Source: Rutidosis leptorrhynchoides
Taxonomy: Eukaryota > Streptophyta > Magnoliopsida > Asterales > Asteraceae
Direction: 5' to 3'
DNA: 64,000 bases
NCBI RefSeq assembly: GCF_046630445.1
Contig: NC_092339.1
Location: forward strand, 56,281,501-56,345,500
Every line of letters starts with the position of its first letter. Position 1 is the stretch's first letter. The notes below the pieces were generated by a model. That model did no database searches and was not told the DNA's origin. It saw only the letters and a program-made list of their open reading frames with translations. Shown here piece by piece: positions 22,766 to 35,675 of the stretch. The position numbers and the translations under genes were made by a program.

Positions 22766-23449
22766 CTAGTACACAAGTCGTTCAGCAAAGGCAATAAAGA
22801 CACGTAATTCATACGTCCAGAAACAAGTCATGCATTCTGGTTTTACTAGGATTACTTCCCATCCTTGGTCTTGTGGAACATAACCGTTATGGCCGTTGAT
22901 AAGACAGCGTGTTGTAACGTCGTCAAAGGGACGAGGGTTACGTAATGTCCAACAGTCCCGTAACAATCTAAAAACCTCATTTCTTACCCCAATTACCGAC
23001 TCCGTCACTTGTGGAAACGTTTTGTTTAATAGTTGTAGCCCGATGTTCTTGTTCTCACTTTGGTGAGAAGCGAACATTACTAATCCGTAAGCATAACATG
23101 TTTCTTTATGTTGCATGTTAGCCGCTTTTTCTAAATCACGAAGTCCAATATTCGGATATATTGAGTCAAAATAATTTCGTAACCCATTGCGTAAAATAGA
23201 ATTTGGGTTCCCCGCAATATATGCGTCAAAGTAAACACATCGTAACTTATGGATTTCCCAATGTGATATCCCCCATCTTTCGAACGAAAGCCTTTTATAA
23301 ACCAAGGCATTCTTGGAACATTCTTCGAATGTCTTACAAACTGATCTCGCCTTAAATAGTTGTGCCGAAGAATTCTGACCGACTCTACACAAGATTTCAT
23401 CAATCATGTCTCCGGGTAGGTCTCTTAAAATATTGGGTTGTCTATCCAT
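22766..23449 (-). CDS. F-box protein encoded in the retrotransposon leader (element B copy)
   Basis: An intact 227-residue ORF from ATG 23449, same length as the element A copy with no indel. F-box at about residues 5-45 (DLPGDMIDEILCRVG), Sel1/TPR-like segment at about 80-140, Cys-rich C-terminus with CMTCFWTYELRVF. About 12 substitutions separate the copies, among them S21C and R44C. The ORF is open although pol on the same element has five stops. Whether selection or its short length explains this cannot be decided by eye. A target-binding role in SCF ligases is inferred from the family only. Confidence 0.85.
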   Translation of the reverse strand: MDRQPNILRDLPGDMIDEILCRVGQNSSAQLFKARSVCKTFEECSKNALVYKRLSFERWGISHWEIHKLRCVYFDAYIAGNPNSILRNGLRNYFDSIYPNIGLRDLEKAANMQHKETCYAYGLVMFASHQSENKNIGLQLLNKTFPQVTESVIGVRNEVFRLLRDCWTLRNPRPFDDVTTRCLINGHNGYVPQDQGWEVILVKPECMTCFWTYELRVFIAFAERLVY

Positions 23450-23586
23450 TTTGTGTTTTTATATTGTAAAATAGACAAGAGTTAGATTCATAAAAAAAAT
23501 ACTTATTAATACAAGCAATTTTTACATATATCATAAAGCATAAGCACACTATATTACATATATTACACCACACGAATACAACTATC

Positions 23587-24182
23587 TTATTCCGACTCGC
23601 TTGTTTCTTCTTCTTCGGTTTTGGTTCGTTTTGCCAAATTTCTAGGGATATATGATGTTCCCTTAATACGAGCCGTCGTTTTCCACATTGGTTTAGAAAA
23701 ACCTGGTGGTTTAGAGGTTCCCGGGTCATTGTTACAACTTAAGGACTTCGGGGGTTGACGATACATATAAAGTTCATCGGGGTTGGAATTAGATTTCTCT
23801 ATTTTTATGCCCTTTCCCTTATTATTTTCTTTTGCCTTTTTAAATTCAGTTGGGGTAATTTCTATAACATCATCGGAATTCTCGTCGGAATCCGATTCAT
23901 CGGAGAATTGGTAATCCTCCCAATATTTTGCTTCCTTGGCGGAAACACCATTGACCATAATTAACCTTGGTCGGTTGGTTGAGGATTTTCTTTTACTTAA
24001 CCGTTTTATTATTTCCCCCACCGGTTCTATTTCTTCATCCGGTTCCGATTCTTCTTCCGGTTCTGACTCTTCTTCCGGTTCCTCTTCGGGAACTTGTGAA
24101 TCAGTCCACGAATCATTCCAATTTACATTTGACTTTCATTATTATTAGGTGAGTCAATGGTACTTGTTCTAGAGGTAGACAT
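23587..24182 (-). pseudogene. Acidic leader ORF of element B, frameshifted near the start
   Basis: The ATG at 24182 corresponds to that of element A, but one base is missing near 24133 (actttcatt against actcttcatt). The frame therefore ends after about 18 codons. Downstream the original frame remains open to 23587 and keeps the (E/D)EE.EP repeats, the basic IIKRLSKRKSS patch and the DSDENSDD patch. It has fewer hexapeptide units than A. A shortened product from an internal start near 24021 is possible. Confidence 0.75.
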
Positions 24183-24377
24183 CTATCACATAATATCAAA
24201 CGCGTTAAGAGATTAATATATCACATAATATTCACATGTTAAAAATATATAGTTTCCAACAAAATTTGTTAAGCAATCATTTTTCAAGTAAACACGGTCG
24301 AAGTCCAGACTCACTAATGCATCCTAAGAAACTCGATAAGACACACTAATGCAAAATTCTGGTTCTCCAAGACCAAC

Positions 24378-24389
24378 GCTCTGATACCA
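24378..24389 (-). promoter_or_regulatory. Primer-binding site of element B
   Basis: The minus strand reads TGGTATCAGAGC two bases from the LTR end, complementary to initiator Met-tRNA and intact, unlike in element A. Confidence 0.92.
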
Positions 24390-24391
24390 AC

Positions 24392-27300
24392 TGAAATGTC
24401 CCGTTCTTATTGATTAAAAAGGTTCCATATTAATTGATTTCGTTGCGAGGTTTGACCTCTATATGAGACGTTTTTCAAAGACTGCATTCATTTTTAAAAC
24501 AAACCATAACCTTTATTTCATAGATAAAGGTTTTTTTAAAAAGTTTTACGTAGATTATCAAATAATGATAATCTAAAATATCCTGTTTACACACGACCAT
24601 TACATAATGGTTTACAATACAAATATGTTACAACAAAATAAATTTCTTGAATGCAGTTTTTACACAATATCATACAAGCATGGACTCCAAATCTCGTCCT
24701 TATTTAAGTATGCGACAGCGGAAGCTCTTAATAATCACCTGAGAATAAACATGCTTAAAACGTCAACAAAAATGTTGGTGAGTTATAGGTTTAACCTATA
24801 TATATCAAATCATAATAATAATAGACCACAAGATTTCATATTTCAATACACATCCCATACATAGAGATAAAAATCATTCATATGGTGAACACCTGGTAAC
24901 CGACATTAACAAGATGCATATATAAGAATATCCCCATCATTCCGGGACACCTTTCGGATATGATATAAATTTCGAAGTACTAAAGCATCCGGTACTTTGG
25001 ATGGGGTTTGTTAGGCCCAATAGATCTATCTTTAGGATTCGCGTCAATTAGGGTGTCTGTTCCCTAATTCTTAGATTACCAGACTTAATAAAAAGGGGCA
25101 TATTCGATTTCGATAATTCAACCATAGAATGTAGTTTCACGTACTTGTGTCTATTTTGTAAATCATTTATAAAACCTGCATGTATTCTCATCCCAAAAAT
25201 ATTAGATTTTAAAAGTGGGACTATAACTCACTTTCACAGATTTTTACTTCGTCGGGAAATAAGACTTGGCCATTGGTTGATTCACGAACCTATAACAATA
25301 TATACATATATATCAAAGTATGTTCAAAATATATTTACAACACTTTTAATATATTTTGATGTTTTAAGTTTATTAAGTCAGGTGTCCTCGTTAGTAACCT
25401 ACAACTAGTTGTCCACAGTTAGATGTACAGAAATAAATCGATAAATATTATCTTGAATCAATCCACGACCCAGTGTATACGTATCTCAGTATTGATCACA
25501 AATCAAACTATATATATTTTGGAATCAACCTCAACCCTGTATAGCTAACTCCAACATTCACATATAGAGTGTCTATGGTTGTTCCGAAATATATATAGAT
25601 GTGTCGACATGATAGGTCGAAACATTGTATACGTGTCTATGGTATCTCAAGATTACATAATATACAATACAAGTTGATTAAGTTATGGTTAGAATAGATT
25701 TGTTACCAATTTTCACGTAGCTAAAATGAGAAAAATTATCCAATCTTGTTTTACCCATAACTTCTTCATTTTAAATCCGTTTTGAGTGAATAAAATTGCT
25801 ATGGTTTCATATTGAACTCTATTTTATGAATCTAAACAGAAAAAGTATAGGTTTATAGTCGGAAAAATAAGTTACAAGTCGTTTTTGTAAAGGTAGTCAT
25901 TTCAGTCGAAAGAACGACGTCTAGATGACCATTTTAGAAAACATACTTCCACTTTGAGTTTAACCATAATTTTTGAATATAGTTTCATGTTCATAATAAA
26001 AATCATTTTCTCAGAATAACAACTTTTAAATCAAAGTTTATCATAGTTTTTAATTAACTAACCCAAAACAGCCCGCGGTGTTACTACGACGACGTAAATC
26101 CGATTTTACGGTATTTTTCGTGTTTCCAGGTTTTAAATCATTAAGTTAGCATATCATATAGATATAGAACATGTGTTTAGTTGATTTTAAAAGTCAAGTT
26201 AGAAGGATTAACTTTTGTTTGCGAACAAGTTTAGAATTAACTAAACTATGTTCTAGTGATTACAAGTTTAAACCTTCGAATAAGATAGCTTTATATATAT
26301 GAATCGAATGATGTTATGAACATCATTACTACCTTAGGTTCCTTGGATAAACCTACTGGAAAAGAGAAAAATGGATCTAGCTTCAACGGATCCTTGGATG
26401 GCTCGAAGTTCTTGAAGCAGAATCATGACACGAAAACAAGTTCAAGTAAGATCATCACTTGAAATAAGATTCTTATAGTTATAGAAATTGAACCAAAGTT
26501 TGAATATGATTATTACCTTGTATTAGAATGATAATCTACTGTAATAAACAAAGATTTCTTGAGGTTTGATGATCACCTTACAAGATTGGAAGTGAGCTAG
26601 CAAACTTGAAAGTATTCTTGATTTTATGTAACTAGAACTTGTAGAATATATGAAGAACACTTAGAACTTGAAGATAGAACTTGAGAGAGATCAATTAGAT
26701 GAAGAAAATTGAAGAATGAAAGTGTTTGTAGGTGTTTTTGGTCGTTGGTGTATGGATTAGATATAAAGGATATGTAATTTTGTTTTCATGTAAATAAGTC
26801 ATGAATGATTACTCATATTTTTGTAATTTTATGAGATATTTCATGCTAGTTGCCAAATGATGGTTCCCACATGTGTTAGGTGACTCACATGGGCTGCTAA
26901 GAGCTGATCATTGGAGTGTATATACCAATAGTACATAGATCTAAAAGCTGTGTATTGTACGAATACGAATACGGGTGCATACTAGTAGAATTGTTGATGA
27001 AACTGAACGAGGATGTAATTGTAAGCATTTTTGTTAAGTAGAAGTATTTTGATAAGTGTATTGAAGTCTTTCAAAAGTGTATAAATACATATTAAAACAC
27101 TACATGTATATACATTTTAACTGAGTCGTTAAGTCATCGTTAGTCGTTACATGTAAGTGTTGTTTTGAAACCTTTAGGTTAACGATCTTGTTAAATGTTG
27201 TTAACCCAATGTTTATAATATCAAATGAGATTTTAAATTATTATATTATCATGATATTATCATGTATGAATATCTCTTAATATGATATATATACATTAAA

Positions 27301-27648
27301 TGTCTTTACAACGATAATCGTTACATATATGTCTCGTTTAAAAATCATTAAGTTAGTAGTCTTGTTTTTACATATGTAGTTCATTGTTAATATACTTAAT
27401 GATATGTTTACTTATCATAGTATCATGTTAACTATATATATATCCATATATATGTCATCATATAGTTTTTACATGTTTTAACGTTCGTGAATCACCGGTC
27501 AACTTGGGTGGTCAATTGTCTATATGAAACATATTTCAATTAATCAAGTCTTAACAAGTTTGATTGCTTAACATGTTGGAAACATTTAATCATGTAAATA
27601 TCAATCTCAATTAATATATATAAACATGGAAAAGTTCGGGTCACTACA
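24392..27648 (-). repeat. 5' LTR of element B (3257 bp)
   Basis: Collinear with the 3' LTR at 14523-17781 and with LTR A. Its right edge CACTACA is followed by the target duplication TCTAA. It should hold the promoter for the acidic, F-box and gag-pol ORFs. Confidence 0.95.
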
Positions 27649-27653
27649 TCTAA

Positions 27654-28890
27654 GACCGACCCGAGTAGGATTCACTAATAGGACTAATCTACAACTTGCT
27701 AGTTTACTTGTTTCTGCGAAACCTGCTACATGCTACTGTGTTATATTACTGCATGTTACTGTTTACTACTACTGCAAGTCACTGCTTACTCCTACTAATG
27801 TATGAACTTACAGCATGCTACCGTTTCCTTTTACTGCTATGTAAACTCGTTGTATGCGTTTGCTTACTCTTGCTACTGCATGCTACTACCTGCCTTTAGC
27901 ATGTTACTTCGGTATGGTACTGTTACCATTGCCATACTACGTGCTGTTGTAAACGATCTAGGCTGCTGTAATTGTTATGCCTGATTACGCGCTTGCTACA
28001 TGTCTATTATTCGCTGTACCGACGTGGAGAACTTATCCTTCCCAGTTCAGATGTTTTCATGAACTACTTTCCTACTCGTCTAACCCTAAGAACTAGTAAT
28101 GTAATCCACCTGTTACTACTGCTCCACCGTTCCAGAGATCAAAACAATACCTCACGCAATCTAGAAGATTGTTCAGTTGACACATACCCTGTACACTTTC
28201 ATGACCGTCACTTATCTCTTTCATGCTTCACCACTGCTCGATGATCTAACGACACCTCTGGACTTAGGTCCCTAACACTCCTAGACATTGGAGAAGTCGG
28301 GAAGGCATTCCCTTTAACAAGGTCATAGTGTCTTCTACTGATGCTCAACCATACTTAAAGACTTGGGAGTCGCCTCGAGACACATCGTATTACTACTTGC
28401 TACACGTACAACCCGACGCGAGACCCGGATTGAATATCTAGAAGGAACCTAACAACGTACCTGAATCCGAACCTTTGAAGAAACTTCGAGACATTTAGGC
28501 ATTAATGCATGATCTACAGAACCTAAGCACCCACATCAAGAAACTGTGAGATTATGTATGTAGATTTTGTTTTGAGATAACATATATAAAGCACCGTTGG
28601 ATGGAATTGTGTATAATTGGAAGTGATCATGTTACATTGACCATATGGAATGATATTGGAATGAACGTACGATTTAGTACAATATAGTGACGCCAGGCCA
28701 GCGTGATTATATTGAAGTAGATCATACAGAAGTTCCAATGTTACTACATGAGGAATATGGGGTGATCCAGGGAGAATTTTGTCAGGAGTCACTTGAGCAT
28801 ACACATTGTAGCCTATTAAAGGTAGGGAAAGAATAACCACATAGCCAAAAATACTGTACAAGAAGGGCCTTGATTGCAGAATTGATAACC
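27654..28890 (+). other. Leader and decayed gag region of element D; no intact gene
   Basis: This resumes element D after B's target duplication. At 27711-27910 there is a degenerate tandem repeat around ctgctacatgctactg. All frames are broken. The minus ORF at 28523-28861 has no recognisable motif and lies against the element's coding direction. Confidence 0.5.
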
Positions 28891-29715
28891 CAAAAATTTG
28901 CTATAAATATCGACACCCTGGACATTTAAGGAAAAAGTTCTCATATAGGAAAAGCTTTGTACTGACTTGCGGTAGAGCAATCATTATCTCAGTTATGGAA
29001 ACTCGCATGGATCATGATTTTAGTTAGGGAACGTTTCATCACAACGTTTTATTGTTTCGGAGTTGTTTAATACTAGAATGATAGAAACCTTATATCTAAG
29101 CACCTTAGCGTTATGAATAATAAGCCATTAACAACCATGAGAGTTAAGTATTCTATAGGACCAGCAAATGGTAAGCTGGCAGAGATAGAGGAATAATTTA
29201 AGGTAGTACTTTAAGATTAACAGGTGGGTCATTTGGAGCTGACCTCATATTAACCAAACTTGGGAGTTTTAATGTAGTAGTTGAAAAGGATTAGTTACCT
29301 ACGTACAGGCATATGTTATTTGAGAAGATTGATAAAATTTTCATAGCAGTATGATAAGATTGGTTGGAACGAACTGACTTTCAAGGATGAAAGCGGAATT
29401 TATTTATAATGAGGAAAATTTATTCGTATACCTCGCAAGAATGGTGAAACTATTATGGGAAGAGAGGTAGCCCGAAAACTGAACCTTATTAGTTACATAA
29501 CAACAATCCGAAATCCCACAATGGAAATGGGAAGAAATTCATCACTAAACTACCAAAGACGGTAAGGCGGTTAGAACATCGTCTGGGTTATTATTGATCA
29601 TCTCACAAAAACTGCTTACTTTCTAGCCATGAAAGAAACCGATACAATGAACAAACTTGCACAACGATACATAAAAGAAATCCTATTCCGTTACTTCAGC
29701 AGTTCAAATTCTATA
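28891..29715 (+). pseudogene. gag-pol remnants of element D
   Basis: Three plus-strand pieces are recognisable. (1) A zinc knuckle at about 28899-28940 (CYKYRHPGHLRKKF) with the second and fourth Cys lost. (2) A protease flank at about 29262-29340 (GSFNVVVEKD-stop-LPTYRHMLFEK, the counterpart of [11 protein letters not shown]) followed by IRIPRKNGETIMGRE. (3) An integrase core piece at about 29583-29697 (VWVIIDHLTKTAYFLAM, then LAQRYIKEI). The reverse transcriptase and RNase H that should lie between (2) and (3) are deleted. Confidence 0.75.
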
Positions 29716-29718
29716 TTA

Positions 29719-31400
29719 AATATTACCCAAGAATCTCATTTGATACTTATTCTTACGCGACTCTAAACCCTCACCTATTTCTAGAGATTCCTTATTCGAT
29801 GATAACCACAACATCATCCTTCTTACTTCGATATTAGTCATACCAGTTCGAAATTTTCCTAAAATCAATGAGTGGTTAACTCTTATCCTCATACTCTCCC
29901 ATTCGTATCTCACTTATAAGCAACAACTTCACACTTAAACATTTTTGGTCAAGGACTTATACCCTACTAATAGTCGTCAAACACATATAAATTCAATGGT
30001 TTTTATTACCTCAAATATCACTCGAAATTTCAAAAAGTCTTTTACTCGATTCTCATCAACCTTTTCCAACTTGTAACCTCTGAAATATGAAGATTTTGTT
30101 TGCCAAAATTTTACACACCTTATTTTACTGTGCTATCCTCTCAAGGATTTATAAAAATAAATTTATTCTGTTTGCCATTCATACAAATTTTTGAAATCGT
30201 ACCCGTTATATAAAATAAAGTAAATGGTTACTTTTGACAAATACATATGAAACATTACTTTCACTTTTACAAATCAAATCTTTCATTTAAAAGATATTAT
30301 ACTTTGAACGGTACGTGTTGTACATAACCCTAATTTAGTAAGAACTTCGTTTCTTCTCTTACATTGTCACCATAAACAATTTCTATAAAACTTTCGTTGC
30401 TTATTATATAAAACTTTTCGTGTTATTCGTATCCAAGTCATCATAAAGGCTTTATAATCGTCGAAATCGAGAGATTCGTGTGTATGTGATAAAGGCACTG
30501 ACTACCACGTCATGCAAGGCCTTCGGGCATCCGCTAACACTCAAACCATTCAAAACTATTGCGTTACCCCATGGATTTATTTCACCACACCTGTTGGAAC
30601 AATGCTCTTTCTTACATGGCTCTAAGTCCTGACTCATTCCAAGGGATTCTCATTTAGTGGTATTAATACCATCATTATTCCGGCTTTAATACTAGTCATA
30701 ACCTGATTGTCACTTTGCAAATTCAAGAAGCGATTAACTTCTCATCCCCGTGCTCTATCCTTCGTACCTCACTTGTTAGCAACGGCTTCGCACGTGAATA
30801 TTTTTGGCCCAAAGACTTGTGTCTTGATAATTACCAAAACTACATTTATGTCATTAGTTTTCATTACCTAGTAACTAGCCACCCGATGATTCAAAGCTTT
30901 TCCACTCAATCTTTTCCAACTCGTAACCTTTGAAATACGAAAAACTATGTTTATCAAAATTTTTACACGTTACTTATTTGTGCGGTCCTCACAAGATTTA
31001 CATACAATGAAAATACTAAAAACTTTTCTGTCCCTTATACGATTTATAAAATCATATATGTATAAATTATACTTACTTATTTTGATACTAAGTTATATCT
31101 TCAAATTATTTAAAAACCGCTCCTTTACTGAGTTATTCAACTTAAGTCAAATAGTTTTGTGCGAAATGGTACATGTTGTACCTACTTCTAAATTTAGTTT
31201 ATGTTGTCACAACAAACGTTTAAAGGTTTTGTTTTCCAAAACTCCCTTAGTTGATTTTATTAAAGGTTTTCATATCAGACTACACCATGTGTGGACCACA
31301 CTTTTTCTCGCCCTCTGTTAAGAGATGAAACTTACCATTAAGATCCTTTGTGAAAAACTCTTGAGCCACTTTGGATGGCAGTCTTATAAAATTTGTTAGA
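29719..31400 (+). repeat. Diverged tandem duplication inside element D (about 0.9 kb units)
   Basis: The stretch from about 29719 to 30500 and the one from about 30640 to 31400 align in the same order. Shared pieces include gtgg/gcgattaactctt..atcc, cgtacctcacttgttagcaac, ttccaactcgtaacctttgaaata and caaaattttacac. The units are well diverged, so the duplication is old. No ORF is convincing. Confidence 0.65.
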
Positions 31401-32633
31401 AAATCTTTGCACCCATAAAATGTTCTTTTAAAGCTAGACATGACACAAACGCGGACCGATAAATCAGTATTCTGAGGTACACCTAGTGGTCACCCTACCG
31501 TAGAAAAGGCTCTAGACGGGTTTCTACTCTCAACGTTCCACGGCTAATCACAACACCCTCGTAAACCTCATCTCTATGAATCAGTATGTTGAGACACACA
31601 AAAAAAAATATCATTTTTGGAGATTTTTTTCACTCGGAGCAAACCCTTCGTTAGGACCAAGAGTTCACGTATCCCCTCATCCGCACATCCCCTTAAATAC
31701 GCGGATAAATTCAGAACGAACCACTTGAAGTGTTCACTCTCATGCCTTTCGTGCGACTTCTTTCGGAAATGTAATATAAGATACTTTGAGAACCTATGAA
31801 TCTTGTTACCCCTTGGGAGGGGAAAACTAAAACATCTACGACACTGATGTAGTTACTCTACACATTCCTTCCTTCATTGGTTGCAACTGTATGTTGCTCC
31901 AGTTAACGTTAACCCTAACTTCAACATGTAACTGAAAGGATGAGGTTACATTACATAACTGTGCTTTCATTTCATCTAAGGATAAGTTCACCTACAGTGT
32001 GGTAAAATGGGTGATACCCTTCATTTTCCTTTCCGACCATCCTGAAGACACTACAAATAATTATGGCTTGCAAGTCCGGTTGGTCACTTTGAGCTAAAAC
32101 TTCGATTCACTTACTCGAATGAAACGTTCTTAAATATCGGATTCCCTATGCCTATGGTCTCCTTCCGAAATCAAGGGGTTGGTAAAATCCGTGGCTAACG
32201 CTATCCAGACATCAAATCGCATGGTTGTAATCACTATGTTTTCCATTCTACCTGTCAGCTTATATTACGACATACACGCTCAATGTTTTAGATGAGCTTA
32301 GAATCATTCGTGATGAATTTCACGCATCCAACTTACTGAAGATGCCTGTAAGGCTAAACACACCATCTTTCCTTTTATGGATATACATTCAGATGACATA
32401 CTCCTGTTAATCAGAAACGAAAACAATTTGTTGACCTCTTAGGACAAGAGACTTAATTAATGGCATGTACCTATTCTTACTTTCGTACGCCGAAGTACCT
32501 TTCAAGGTAAATAACTCACTTCTGAACCACGAGTCTCGCGGAAATTTGATACGCTCCTTCTTATTTAAATGCGGTACCATTGGTGGTCACTCCTTAAAAT
32601 TTCGGGACGAAATTTTCTTTAACAGGTGGGTAA
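31401..32633 (+). other. 3' internal region of element D with integrase C-terminal remnant and polypurine tract
   Basis: Around 32305-32345 the plus strand reads FHASNLLKMPV after one indel, resembling the FHVSNLKKC motif that joins integrase to the chromodomain. AATTTCGGGACGAAATTTTC (about 32596-32618) and AACAGGTGGGTAA (32621-32633) form the chromovirus-type pre-PPT and PPT. The rest shows no gene. Confidence 0.6.
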
Positions 32634-35600
32634 TGTAACGACCCTGGATTTTCCAATGTTATTTATTAATAATTAATATTATTAATACTTGTGATTAAAC
32701 GAATGTATGTTATTACATTTACATGTTGCCATGAATGCCCGTACTTGACTTTAAATGCCCGAAACGTCTTTGTGACACACGAAACTTTCACGAATAATAT
32801 TTTTAGAATATTATTTACATTCATGATTGATTTTATTAATCATTTTAATTAACTAAGACTATTAGTTAGTTACTTGGGCTTTTATTGGATTTACTTGTTT
32901 ATTACTTGAACTTGGGCCTTCATTAGTGCTTATGGACTTATGAAGCCCACCCTACTTCTTTAGTGGACTTATTAGCCCAACTTAACATGTAAGTATTACA
33001 TTTGGAACATAACTAGTATGTTTAAGGTAATTGGAATCTAGTTACTTGTTCTTCCAACACCATGCACACTAGTAACCACCTTTAAAGACTTTTACATGCA
33101 TTAACCTAGTGGACAACTTCCTCCTCCCTCCCCCTTTGAAAACCGTTGCCTAGTACACATGGGGAGGAGGTTTTGATTCATTTTTTTTTTTGTATTACTT
33201 CTCATCTTGCACTCTCACATTTCACATACACATTTTCACTTGCAATTTTTCTCTCATTTCTTTCTCTCTTTTCTCTCTAACTCTTGTAAGTATTATGAGA
33301 CTTTTCTTCTCTTCTTTTCCCCTTTAAAACCGTAGCAACAACCCCCCTTAATCATCATCATCTTTTGTTCTTTGTTGTTAATTATTTGTAGTTGTTAGTT
33401 GTTGTTATTTACTTACATGTTATCAAGGATCAAACTTACTAGTTTGTTCTTCTTTTATCTTGTATTTACAAGAACACTCAAGAACATAAACTTACTAGTT
33501 TATGTTCTACCTTTAAAGTTTTAAAGATTGTAAGTTCATGGTTGTAAAAATCATACTTGTGAATCATGTTTGTAAACTTTAAAGTTTACATTCTTAAAGA
33601 TCAAACTTTGGTTTGAATCTTTAAAGTATGAACAACCCATGAACTAGTTACTTGTTTACTTAGTTTATTTCTTCATATGCACTTTAATATCATGTTTGTT
33701 GGTTGTTATTGGTCAAGTGTTACTAGTTAACTTTGATCTCATTAATCTTGAACTAAAAGTTAACTTTGAAAGTTCAAGAACATGTAAGTAAGCTTTCTTT
33801 AACTATAACTTTGTACACTTATGTTAGATCTAGACTTTTGAGTCTAGGATCTTCAAGATCTAACTAAGAACTATGTTCTACAACTTAAGATCTTGATTTC
33901 ATAAGTTCACTTTCAAGTTTGTAACTTATTATTAGTTTTAAAGTTCATGTATGTGTTAGATCTAAGACCTTGATGTAACTTTGGTTCATCAAACTTCATA
34001 CAACTCTTAAGTGAGTTGTGCTACATGTCTTAGACTTACACTTGTGTCATAATAGTCAAAACTTGGTTAATATTACTTTTATAGTTCATGTATGTGTTAA
34101 ATCTAAGACCTTGATGTAACTTTGGTTCATCAAAACACTTGCAACACTTAAATGAGTTGTGCTACATGTCTTGGACTTGCAAAAGTGTTATGATGGTGAA
34201 ACCTTGGTTAAGATGATTTAAACACATCAACGAGTTGTACACTTGAAGCTATCTGCATCAAGGATGAGAACCGTGATAAGCATCGAACACCAAGAACCCA
34301 CCGGACCTACTGTTTTACTGTTTCTGTGTCTGACCCATACCACCTGGGCTACTGTAATTATGATTTTCAGATATCTCTGTTCGAGTAGATAACTTTTCAT
34401 ATAGGACTCGTCTTAATCCGAGTTACGGTTTAGGATTTATGGCCCTCCGATCGTCACTATGTCCATTTAACGTTCTACTGAAAATTCTGACCTACTCGCA
34501 CTTAGACCGTTGCCACGGTCAAACGAACACGAGTTTGCTTCTGTAATTTTTAGCACAACTAAAGGACTCATATACGGAGCCATGCCACTGGTCTCACCTT
34601 ATTTCAGTAGGTATAGAGGCCGTGGTGACTGACCGAACTCAGCCTTTGTTTTAAACTCTATACTTGAACGAAACTTACTTTACACCTTTTGTTTAATGAT
34701 GAATGATGATGACCTTTAAGACCTAATTTACATACTTTTAAACCTATTGGGGCGATTTACTGACTTAGTACTATTTGACTTAGGTTGAGGACCTTCCGGA
34801 CCTACACACTTGCTTATTTCCCGAGTCATACTTTACCGCTACTTTATCATTGTGAGTTATAGCATTCCCTTTTTACTTTAACTTATTTTGGGAACTGAGA
34901 ATACATGCGAATTTTATGTTTTACATACTAGGCACGAGTACTTAAACTTATATATGTGTGGGTTATACAACGGCATAAACATTCCCTTTAACTCGGTAAC
35001 GTTTAATCATTGGTTTTTGAACCGTGAACGCGAATCTTAGATATGGATCCATAGGGTTTGACATCCCCACTCGGGCTAGTCGCGCTAGCAGTCAACGAGT
35101 GTTTAATACTTCGTAAACATACGCACTTGCCAAGTGTACTTTTAGGGGGTGATATATTATTAAACGTTAAGTTAGTTACCGAGTGCCCACGGTTGAGCAT
35201 ATACTTAAACATACTGATTTGGATTACTGTTTTGAAACCCTCTTTGTAGCACTGAAATCTCGTGGCCTACATTACAATACTGTTATACTTAAACTATAGC
35301 TCACCAACCTTTGTGTTGACGTTTTTAAGCATGTTTTTCTCAGGTGCTTAAGGTTGCTTCCGCTGTGTACTAATCATGCCTCATAGACTTCCGTTGTGCT
35401 TTACTAGAGATGTCACCGCATGAACTACTTTATCTTGCATTCAAACCTAATTACTTTTGAACTATGATTTGTAACGACCTAAGGGTCACGTACTATTATC
35501 CTTGCTTCTGTTCATTGAAGCATACTTTTGATGTAAAACATCTGGCGTTAGTTATGACGTCACTTTTTATAATAAATGCAAACTTGTTTTGAAAACGCAT

Positions 35601-35670
35601 ATAGTGTTTGACATTGTAATGATCCTGTTGTTGATGGTCCGTACATGTTGATTTAGTACGGGGCGTCACA
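32634..35670 (+). repeat. 3' LTR of element D (3037 bp)
   Basis: Identical in length to 11434-14470, with scattered substitutions. It is followed by the target duplication AAATG at 35671-35675. Confidence 0.93.
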
Positions 35671-35675
35671 AAATG

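Larger units (their letters stand above)
14523..27648 (-). mobile_element. Element B: complete Tekay-like chromovirus (13.1 kb) with acidic and F-box leader ORFs
   Basis: The element is bounded by LTRs of 3259 and 3257 bp with TG/CA ends and by the 5 bp duplication TCTAA (14518-14522 and 27649-27653). In element sense (minus) the order is 5' LTR, PBS, acidic ORF (frameshifted), F-box ORF, PPT-like motif, gag, protease, RT, RNase H, integrase, chromodomain, PPT, 3' LTR. The single gag-pol frame has five in-frame stops and no frameshift. The C-terminal chromodomain and Ty3-order pol place it among chromoviruses, most like Tekay/Del. It is inserted into the leader of element D. Confidence 0.95.
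11434..35670 (+). mobile_element. Element D: Ty3/gypsy LTR retrotransposon with element B nested inside
   Basis: Two LTRs of 3037 bp each (11434-14470 and 32634-35670) differ by scattered substitutions. They are flanked by the 5 bp duplication AAATG (11429-11433 and 35671-35675). A Met-tRNA PBS follows the left LTR. A purine tract (aacaggtgggtaa) precedes the right LTR. Element B interrupts the internal region at 14523. Decayed gag knuckle, protease flank and integrase fragments on the plus strand show it is Ty3/gypsy. No long ORF remains, so D is non-autonomous now. Without B and its duplication D is about 11.1 kb. Confidence 0.93.

Noticed and set aside
28523..28861. 112-residue minus ORF
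   Set aside because: No motif, antisense to element D, surrounded by decayed sequence.
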